A DNA stretch of 64,000 nt, taken from contig OU015566.1 in the NCBI GenBank assembly GCA_907165135.1, positions 6,184,157-6,248,156 of the forward strand, in the 5' to 3' direction. Shown one piece after another: positions 55,955 to 64,000 of this stretch. A model generated the notes under the pieces. It saw only the letters and a list, made by a program, of their open reading frames with translations. It made no database searches and had not been told where the DNA came from. Made by a program: the position numbers and the translations under genes. This stretch comes from Oikopleura dioica. Taxonomy: Eukaryota > Chordata > Appendicularia > Copelata > Oikopleuridae. Numbering within the stretch: position 1 is the stretch's first letter; every line of letters begins with the position of its first letter.

Positions 55955-56317
55955 TTTTTTCTGTCATTTTGCCCAGTGCCCCTAGCCCTTACCTCAAAAA
56001 TAGATAGTATTTTCAGCTAGAACTAATTCTCATCAGCAAAAGTCTTTTCGCCATTAGATAGAGGCTGTTCACTGATTTTCGACAACTTCCCTCAACCTGC
56101 AGAAACTTGAAGGATTAGTTGTTTTCAACTACAAGTACTTTATCAATTGAGAGCCGCACTTTGCGGGTGCATCTGTCTGCCTAATAGCGGTTCTAGTTCG
56201 GCGTCTTATTTATATCAAACCACAGGCAACTGCTATAAAATCCGCGGTTGTTCATCCACAAGATCACTTTCATCCGCTCAGAAAGAAATTGACTTTCAAT
56301 TTTGAGTTGAAATAGAG

Positions 56318-57858
56318 ATGAAATTTTCCAATATTATTCTCGCCACTAATGTTGCCGCAATATACACGGATAAGTTTCAAAATTTAGCAGCCCCAGTTCA
56401 AGCGCAACGAGCAGCAACCTGTTCGGATAAGCTAAAAGAGGCGAGAGACAAGACAGAGTTTTAATTTCTTTAATTCAATTGATCTGAACCAGGATCAAAA
56501 AGGTTTTAACAAATTATAACTCTGATTCAAGCTTACCATTGAGGATGGACATTGGGAATGTCCTAATATCGATGAAGTAAAACATCATCTCCGGTGCTTC
56601 CCAAAATGCGACAGTGGGTTTGAACCAACATGGTCCGTCAAGCCTGGTAGAAAACAACCAAAGCTCAACGCAAAGTGCTTTCAGTTCCCGAAAATCATCA
56701 AAAAGTAAGATTCAGCGACCATTTGAACAGCGTTTATCTTTTTTAAGAAATATTGAAAAGGGAACTTCCCTCTCCTGCGTTCCACGAACACCTCATCCGT
56801 GTGAAGACAAAGCTGGCTTCATGGAGATTCTGGATGGGTCTCTCGTTTTGACGGAAAAAATCAACTCAAAGAGAGCGAAATTCAACCTTGTCTGCGATGA
56901 TGGAACAGTGCAAGGCGAAGTCGTCTGTGTCAACAGAAAAGAGCAGGTCTATTTCCAGGAACCGGAATGGAGCAATCAGATCACGTGGCAAGACTCGTGG
57001 AGAGATATTTGCAGAGAGTTCGCGCCTCTGACCAACTCGACCACTACTGATCTGGAAACTTGCTCTGAAGCCGACAACTTCCCAGAACTTGCATCAGTTG
57101 AAGGAAGAATCATCGGTGGAGTGCCAGTCGAGGAGAACGAGTGGCCTTGGATCACCCATTTGACATTTGACTTGAACGATGGCGGGGAGAAACTTTGCGG
57201 AGGGAGCGTCATTGCCAATAGATGGGTCATCAGCGCCGCTCATTGTTGCCTTGACGTGCAGAAGATCGTCGGTCGCTTCGGAGATCTGAACGCGACGGAA
57301 TTTGACAGCAACGAGTATGAGCTCGAAGCCAGCGCCTGGTTCAACCATCCCGAGTACGACCGCCATGCTGATGACAAAAACAACGATGTCTGCCTCATCA
57401 AATTCAACGAAGACATCATTGCCAGTGACCCAGAGAGCAAAGTCCAACCCGCTTGTCTTCCAAAAGAAGTTCACCAACACGGCGCCGCTTGCTGGGTCGC
57501 TGGGTGGGGATCTTTTAAATATTTTGGTGGTCCCCAAAACCCGGATCTGCACTCAGTCGGAGTCAATGTCTTTAGTGCAGAATATTGCCTTGCGAATTCC
57601 TATATTTCTCTCGAGGCTGACGACATCTGCGCCTACAAACCAGATCTCAACGGAGACGGACTGGTAGATGCTGGCACTTCCTTTTGCGACGGAGATTCAG
57701 GCGGACCTCTCATCTGCCCAACCGATGGAAAAGCAACTCTCGTCGGCGTAGTTTCCAGAGGAATCGGATGTACCTTTGACGGATATCCTAATAAGTACAC
57801 TTCGACCTTCGTCACTTCTAATTGGATCCAAGAGACTGTAGCTGTCGAGGGACTCTAA
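56318..57858 (+). CDS. Secreted S1 serine protease, 473 aa, paralogue
   Basis: Exons 56318-56455, 56532-56704, 56748-57858. Start MKFSNIILATNVAA (signal peptide). Sushi-like segment LTIEDGHWECPNIDE and CFPKCDSGFEPTW, second Cys module (SCVPRTPHPC), activation at R|IIGG, SAAHC, NNDVCL, GDSGGP. Residue 189 equivalent is Ser. Very close to the 52562 gene over the catalytic domain. Intron 1 again reads GA-AG at the same codon; intron 2 is GT-AG. An ATG-less longer frame at 56614 is intron reading. Confidence 0.85.
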
Positions 57859-58250
57859 CATCTGGTGCAATGAAACTCGTTATATCTGCATCAAATAATT
57901 ATAACTGCTTCTCTCTACTATGAATAAATAAATAGATCCATCAGAGCTTGATGATTTGTTACCTTCACAAAGAAACAGTCATTTGAATTAATCGCGTAGT
58001 CTTAAAAGAAAAAACAAATAAGAATTTTTTTGAGTGAAAATTCAATTTAAATAAAATCCGCTTTCAATGCTATCAGGAAAGTTGAACTCGGCTTCAATGA
58101 CATTCAGGAATGAACTTGAACTGCGCAGAACCTGCTTACTTGGGAGCGTCAACATGTCAGAGTGAAAACGGCGGGTTCTAGGTTTGTTCCGCTACGAACT
58201 CATAAAAGCGCTCTCTTCTTTCGACATTCGTTATTGAAGTAGAAAACGCG

Positions 58251-60693
58251 ATGATAGAAAAATCAATTTTGAAAACCAGAGTCAGGGTAGAGCCAGCTTC
58301 AATCTTTGTTTGAAATCTTACTTTTTTAAAGTGTTTCGACTGCGACTGCATCGGTGTCTTGAGAAAAAAAGGGAAAAAGGTTTATTTATTCAGCGACGAA
58401 ATTTTAGCAACTCGCAGTATTCATACTCAAGAAGCCGATTTGAAAAAGGAAAAATCATGGAAGAAGAAGATGACCGATCAACTGAGCTTTGCAAAGCACG
58501 GAAACTCAACGATGCGCCAAAAGATTGCTTATCTTGGAAGTGGCTCTCTTTTCTGGATATCGATCATGCTCCTCGGTAATTTTTCCTTTGATTTTTTGAA
58601 AAAAAAAATTTTTTTTTTCAGCAAATTTTATTTCATTAGAGAATTCTCGAGGCGTTTTAACTTATTCGACTTCGACTTGTCATCGAAGCTACAAGAGCTG
58701 CGTCAAAACCGAATCAATGGATTTATGCGGACATCTGATGAAGAAGTGCTATGAAACGAAAATATTCCTCCAGCCCCCGAAAATTGTCAAAATCAAAGCC
58801 AAAGAACACAAAGTCCCTGAGTTCACCAAAGAAGACAACGAAGTCAATCTGCTCCGCTGCCAGAAGAAACAGTTTTACGACCAAAAAATCTGCCGACATC
58901 TCTGTTCTCAAACGCTTGTTTTGGAGTCGAAAAGGAACGGCCCGATTTCGCCCTGTGAGTCGATTTGCTTCGGATTGACAAGATCGTCGGATGCCGCTGG
59001 AGAAGTTTGCCCAACGCAAAAATACTGCTCCCGAGGCTGTCCATGTCCCTTTTACGAATGCGAAAAATTGGAGTCTCGTCAGAAATTGATTCCTCTTTTC
59101 GATGTCCAAAATTCAACACAAACATCAACCATTTACAAATCTGACCGAGAAATAACGAATGGCGATGTTGAATCAATCACTGGCCGATGAGTGGTCGCCT
59201 CTCGCCCAGATCGCCTCTTGCCCAGATCGCCTCTCGCCCAAGATCGCCTCCCGCCCAAGTTGGGCAAAAGGCGACCTGGGCGAGAGGCGATCTTGGGCGA
59301 GAGGCGATATGAGATTATTTTAAATGTAAAATATCAATGACTTGGGCGAGAGGCGATCTTCGGAAGGAGACGACCACTTCGAAATGACCCGATTTAGAAT
59401 TCCCTGTCATGATATTTACCCGCTCAGCAGGTACCTTTAGCCGCTATAATGTTAGGCAGTCTATCTTTGGCAAGCTTGAAATGTTCATAGGGTGAGCTTG
59501 AACTGTGGAGAAAAGTTCGAACTTATGACATCACAGCACGCTACTGAAGTTCCATAAGTACCAAACTTTGGACACTGCGCGTCGGTTAAAGTAGCAGGGG
59601 ATGCGATACATGAAAATATTTCTTTCAAATGAGTTTATTTAAGGATGGTTTAGGCTTAACGACGATAGGTACTTGCTGAGCGGGTGCAAGTCATGATAGG
59701 GAAGTCTAAATGGAGTTATTTAAGAGTGTTCCAAGCCTTCTTCCTTAGATCGCCTCTCGCCCAACTTGAATTAGTCCTTCTTAGTTTACATTGAAAATAA
59801 TCTCATATCGCCTCTCGCCCAAGATCGCCTCCCGCCCAAGTTGGGCAAGAGGCGATCTGGGCAGGAGGCGACTTGGGCGAGAGGCGATCTGGGCGAGAAG
59901 CGACCACTCCTGGCCGATGGGAGAAAAGAAAGACGAAAAACCAAAAGTTTCCAATAATTCTGTCTGATTTTAGTGGTCTTGGCGATCTAGTGATAACAAA
60001 TGCTTCATCATTTTTATTTTCTTACGAACGGTTTTCTTAAGATACAGTAATTAACAGTTAGTACTTACACTTTTTATGGAATTTTTGGACATTTTTGAGC
60101 AAATCATGGGACAAAAAATGTCCAAAAATTCCATAATTAATTGTAAATAACATACCCTGATCGAAAATTAACAAACCTGGAAAGTCGACGGGTTCCACTT
60201 TTCTCAACGGCGAGCATTACCTTGTCGATGCGATTGGAAACATGATGAGAATGCCCGAAGATGGTGATGCCCCGGTTTTTGTATCGAATCGAATCAATAG
60301 TAGAGGAATGTAAGTTGCTGTCTTCGAGTCAGATTCTTCCTTTCCTCCTTTAAGGGGTTTCTTTGTTTTCCACTTTTGCTCTTCAATAGGAACTCATCAA
60401 ATTGAAATCCGCCGCAAAGAGAAAGGCACGAAGATATTTTCTGTGGTTGTTATCTGGCAAAGGTCAAGAAAATTCTAGTTTATTTTTTTTCGAATAAGTT
60501 CTTGAGCCCTAAAACCTCACCGACACAAAGGGATGAGAAGTGCTACTACTACGCGCCAGAATACAACTTGAATCGCTTCGAGGAGGCCCAAGGCGTCATT
60601 GCCAGTAAGCACTTCAACGCGAAAGTCTCGTCAGTAAGCTTCAAAGGGGTCTTCCCTCTGATGAGCGCTCTGTTGATTGCGAACACGTTCTAA
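58251..60693 (+). pseudogene. Membrane / Cys-rich gene, copy 3, truncated and interrupted
   Basis: Exon 1 58251-58286 (MIEKSILKTRVR), exon 2 58332-58575 (CFDCDCIGVLRKKGKK, span YLGSGSLFWISIMLLG), exon 3 from 58622 with CHRSYKSC, CQKKQFYDQKICRHLC, CPTQKYCSRGCPCPFYECEK. A Mutator-like element splits the exon after ITGR (59188). Coding resumes with GRWEKRK, then exons near 60180-60310 and 60360-60460 (QIEIRRKEKGTKIF, VVVIWQ) and KCYYYAPEYNLNRFEE. It stops at 60693 and has no kelch half. TGG stands where copies 1 and 2 have TGA. Confidence 0.6.
59189..59909. mobile_element. Mutator-like non-autonomous element, 9-bp duplication
   Basis: 721 bp with ends GAGTGGTCGC and inverse, flanked by perfect 9-bp CTGGCCGAT (59180-59188, 59910-59918). 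Subterminal tandem AGATCGCCTC(T/C)CGCCC units, themselves inverted. 9-bp duplication fits the Mutator superfamily. Confidence 0.75.
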
Positions 60694-60794
60694 GGAAAAA
60701 CTCGTTTGTAAGCGTGAGCTGGAATTTGAAGTCTAATTGACAAGAAAGACTGATAGTCTTGGGAGTCGAGGAATTTAATATTTGATAAAGAGAG

Positions 60795-62640
60795 TTAGAC
60801 GTAGCAGAAATCGTTGGAGCAGAATTCAGAGCATTGATCTGGATCGGATTCGAAAGTTATTGGCCGGATGCAGAAAGATTCGTGCGAGAAAAGGGTTTGA
60901 GATGAGGTCACGTGAGTGCCATTCCATTCAGCGCGCTCAACTTGATTGTCATTACTGAATTTTATAAGAAGGAATTCTTTTATCATGTTGATATACCTGT
61001 CACCATCAAAAGCAATAAAATAATCATTGAACATCATCATCGATCCTTTGTAGAAATTCTAAAAATACGCAACTCGGAAATTTGTGAAACTTACGTTTTT
61101 CAGTTCGCCAACAGATGTCCATTTTCCATTCTTGAATAAATAAACTGTCTTCGTATAGCTGTAATTATAGCCGCCAATAGTAAGAACTCCACCATCGATT
61201 GAAGCGCAAGAAAGTCCAAAAAGTCTTCCTTCTGGATGCTCCGCTTCTGATTGCCAGCCGCTTAAAATATTGTTATTTGTTAGTTTTTCTTATCGATCTT
61301 ACCTGACGCTGAGAACTTCCACTCCATTTGTGTAACCAGCAATAATGATGGCCTTGAAATTGTAAAGCGCCATACAGCTAGATTGATGCATTTCTTTCAT
61401 CTCGCTGATGGCCAGGGAAGTCGTTCCGTCGAAGCTTTCGCAGGACTTTGCACTAAATCCGTCGCACAAAATCGTTTCCTCGTGGACCTCGGGAACCGTT
61501 ACAAGAGCACCATCGTTAGAATAGAAGTCGTTGATCAGTCGTTTCCCAGTGTCGCGCAGATTGCAGCCGTCGACTCGCCCGATCTTAATTTCGTTTATTT
61601 CAATGAAAAAAAGCCATAAACATACCTTTTTCAAGTCTTGATTTCCGCCATAAATCATCATCTGGCCATTAAGAAGAGCATGACCAGCGTTTTGAAGAAA
61701 CGGAGTGCTTCCTTATCAAGCTTACTCAAAATAAATCAGAAAATATTTACAGTGGTTTTCCAAAATAAGAGGACCCGAAATAAGAGGACTTTTGCAAAAA
61801 TTTGGCTTATTTTGTCATCTGAAAAAAATCCAAAATAAGAGGACTTTTTCACTATTATTACTCTAAACAAGGAATAATTCAGACTCACAGCGAACCAATT
61901 ACTTAAATGTTTGTGATCTTTGAATTCGCGTGTTTATAGACGGGTTTTCGGGGACTCAAAGTCGATTGCTTTTTAGAGTTGGCTATACTTCTTTTCCTTA
62001 ACCCCTTTTCTTCATCCAAAAAGTCCTCTTATTTCGAAAAACCACTGTATCATAAAGAAGGTCAAAAGTAAAAGCCATGCCTTGAGGACTGTTGTAGAAT
62101 CGATTTTCCTTGTAATGCCCATCAGCAGAGATAACATATCCAAAGTGTTTCAGATTGTACGAGGTCCTGTACTGGCAAATAAGAGTGATAAACGGCTGGC
62201 ATTTGTATCCATCATCACATGGGCAGCCGAGCTCGCACTTCGCATTACAGGGGCATTTCTCGCTGCTTTCCGCAAAGGTCGCGTAGCAACCATCGTAGCA
62301 TGTTTGACTTGCGGTGCAGCTCTTCACGCATCCGGTGAACTCCGTCGTGACCTCATCAATGCACTGTTTGTACAGGCTGTTATTCTCCTGGGGCGAAACG
62401 CAAGTACAGATGGAGTTCGCGCAGTCAACACAACCAAGTGGACAATCGGAGAAACACGGGCACGCATGAAAGCACCCTATGAACTCATTAGATCATAAAT
62501 AGATGACTTTTTCGTACGAGTATAAGTTGATGAACATTCTCTCTCGCATCCGCTAGATTCGCAAGAATCCTTGCAAGTGACGTAGTCTTTATAACAATAA
62601 GTTTCACATTTGAGCGCCAATTCCTCATCCCTTATTTTAA
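60795..62640 (-). CDS. Cys-rich / kelch protein, diverged relative
   Basis: From 62640 the minus strand reads a dense Cys domain (CETYCYKDYVTCKDSCESSG, CFHACPCFSDCPLGCVDC, CTASQTCYDGC, CNAKCELGCPCDDGYKC), then GYVISADGHYKENRF and GMAFTFDLLYD. After a Tc1-like insertion it continues with kelch-like exons (AGHALLNGQMMIYGGNQ; GRVDGCNLRDTGKRL; SVRSGW; YFIAFDGDR) to about 60795. Same order as copies 1 and 2 (Cys-rich, then kelch), facing copy 3 tail to tail. Start not found; exon borders partly resolved. Function unknown. Confidence 0.5.
61750..62047. mobile_element. Tc1-like MITE, TA duplication
   Basis: 298 bp, ends CAGTGGTTTTCCAAAATAAG with GAGGAC following, inverse at the right (one or two differences), TA on both sides. 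Inserted in or beside an exon of the Cys-rich/kelch gene. Confidence 0.75.
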
Positions 62641-62707
62641 TTTAATTTAGGATTCTTAAAAAATTAATGATTCGATTAAACGAAGCCTTTTTCAATAAAA
62701 TCTGATA

Positions 62708-63112
62708 CCGTCGTTTTCCATCTTAAGAGCGTTTTTCAGATGACAAGGGTAGACCAAAACGCTCTTAAGTTGGAAAATTTACGATCAAACTAGGATGACA
62801 GTGGGAAAAAATGATGAATGAAAATGCATAATATGAATTTTTTCCAAAACTCTAAAAATGCATCTGAGGTCATTTTTACCTATTTATGATAAAAAAATTA
62901 CGATCTTTGAATCAGAGGCTATGATTTCACCTGAAACAAGCGTAGAAAACAATTTTTTCAATGATTTTTCAGGTTGAAATAAACGTTATTCTAATTATTA
63001 ATTAAAAATTCCAAAAAGCGCTCTAAAATTGGGATTTTTTCAGATAACAAAATTTGGAAAATATTGGCAAAAACGCTCTTAAGTTGGGCGCTCTTAAGAT
63101 GGAAAACCACGG
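62708..63112. mobile_element. Tc1-like MITE, second family
   Basis: 405 bp, ends CCGTCGTTTTCCATCTTAAG and inverse of CCGTGGTTTTCCATCTTAAG, TA on both sides. Core GTTTTCC shared with 61750. Confidence 0.7.
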
Positions 63113-63409
63113 TATAAAATGTTGCTTACGGGCAATTAGCGCGGGGTGTGGGTCGCAAAGCTTCAAGAGCAGGAATGAGCAAAATCCATACGAAATACAT
63201 CTCTAACGATCTGTGAGAATACCGCACTTGTCGGCTTATTTAAGTCGCGATATTTGCTTTCGGTTAATTTTATTGAATGAAAACACTTCTTTTTCCTCCG
63301 TGAAAACGCTTACATTAGATCAAGAAATACAAGGTCAGAAAGGAATTTTTTATTACTGTATCAAAGACAGGCAAGTGTTTTTATTGAATAGCCATTGGGT
63401 TGACCATTG

Positions 63410-63649
63410 GGGTTTGTCTTCGATTCGGCCTCCGTGGATGGTGATGTCCCGTCATGCAGGGAAGAGCATGCGATGCACATTTCGATGGGCCACTGGAGTC
63501 GACCTGCTGTTCCGGAAATGATGAACCATGCTCATCACAAAATGGAAGAAGACGAGAGTGATCATGATGAGATGCATAGAGGAAATCATGAATCTATAGG
63601 CCATGAAGATCATCTCAGAATGATGCATGAAATGAATGATCATTCTTGA
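63410..63649 (+). CDS. His/Met-rich peptide, exon only
   Basis: About 80 codons ending at TGA 63649, with HAMHISMGHW, MMNHAHHKMEEDESDHDEMH and MMHEMNDHS. The His/Met/Asp bias suggests metal binding, as in copper-handling tails. No in-frame ATG upstream; the 5' exon is not found. Low certainty. Confidence 0.35.
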   Translation, partial: GFVFDSASVDGDVPSCREEHAMHISMGHWSRPAVPEMMNHAHHKMEEDESDHDEMHRGNHESIGHEDHLRMMHEMNDHS

Positions 63650-63744
63650 CATTATTAGACATGTTAAATTATTTAATTTCTAATACTGTATCTTAATTTT
63701 AGCGGAATCAAAGACATTTAAAAAGGGTCACCGAAAAACCTTCG

Positions 63745-64000
63745 ATGAAAATGTTCCTTCTCTTTAATTTTTTGATTTTCTTCGCATTTGCAGGCGATCC
63801 AAACAAGCAGCTAGCATTTTCATATCTGAAATATTTGAACGATAGTTTTGAGAGTCCACTTTGCGCCATTCTACCGGGTAAGACATTTTAGTTTCCGATG
63901 AAAATTGAGCTTAGAAGAATGGAAAAACTCCTCGACAAATTGTAAGAACATCGAAAAACGCGCAATTGGGCAAAAACAAAACTCCATTGACCAACTCTAT
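63745..64000 (+). CDS. Secreted protein, 5' end only
   Basis: ATG 63745, signal peptide MKMFLLFNFLIFFAFA, then GDPNKQLAFSYLKYLNDSFE. A GT-AG intron near 63878-63920 is followed by EWKNSSTNCKNIEKRAIGQK, running off the window. The last 19 bases equal a stretch in the protease relic at 54712. Family unknown. Confidence 0.55.

Noticed and set aside
59189-59909. CRISPR-like array of AGATCGCCTC units
   Set aside because: Units are inverted at the ends of an element with a 9-bp duplication in a eukaryotic gene; no regular spacers.

Overview
The window looks like nuclear DNA of a larvacean (appendicularian) tunicate, most like Oikopleura. The evidence is short introns (mostly 32-70 bp), AT-rich DNA on both strands, a Ty3/Gypsy element of the Oikopleura 'Tor' kind, lineage-restricted Cys-rich proteins, and several introns that only keep frame if read as GA-AG instead of GT-AG. 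The species call is inference. Most genes are multi-exon; I assembled them by hand from splice sites, reading phase and comparison between paralogues inside the window.

Layout. 1-6000: relics of an older LTR element and a graveyard of at least six broken copies of a small two-exon gene around one intact copy (2165-2605). 6583-12663 (-): copy 1 of a membrane/Cys-rich/kelch gene, riddled with transposons. 13680-15456 (-), 17792-18819 (+), 24099-26548 (+) and 29525-30765 (+): four single-domain CAP genes. 19124-23145 (-): copy 2 of the membrane/Cys-rich/kelch gene. 31558-34683: three small genes, one with two membrane spans. 36521-43798: a complete, very young Ty3/Gypsy retrotransposon. 44251-49913 (-): one 17-exon gene encoding four CAP domains in tandem. 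50491-52138: three TTAA-flanked MITEs. 52562-57858: two paralogous secreted serine proteases with a protease relic between them. 58251-60693 (+): a decayed third membrane/Cys-rich copy. 60795-62640 (-): a related Cys-rich/kelch gene. 63745 to the end: start of a secreted protein.

The gene content is mostly tandem families (CAP, Cys-rich/kelch, S1 protease). The non-genic content is mostly non-autonomous DNA transposons: about nine TTAA-flanked families, three hAT-like elements with 8-bp duplications, a Mutator-like element with a 9-bp duplication, two Tc1-like elements, and elements ending in ATTCGAGC.

The most interesting theme is intron birth. A 214-bp element with inverted ends splits a CAP coding exon so that removal as a GA-AG intron restores the family sequence exactly. 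Two introns in kelch copy 1 are absent from copy 2 and have non-GT borders in gap-free alignments. Both protease paralogues share a GA-AG intron. A second theme is the retrotransposon: a single in-frame UGA, followed by CUA, separates gag from pol.
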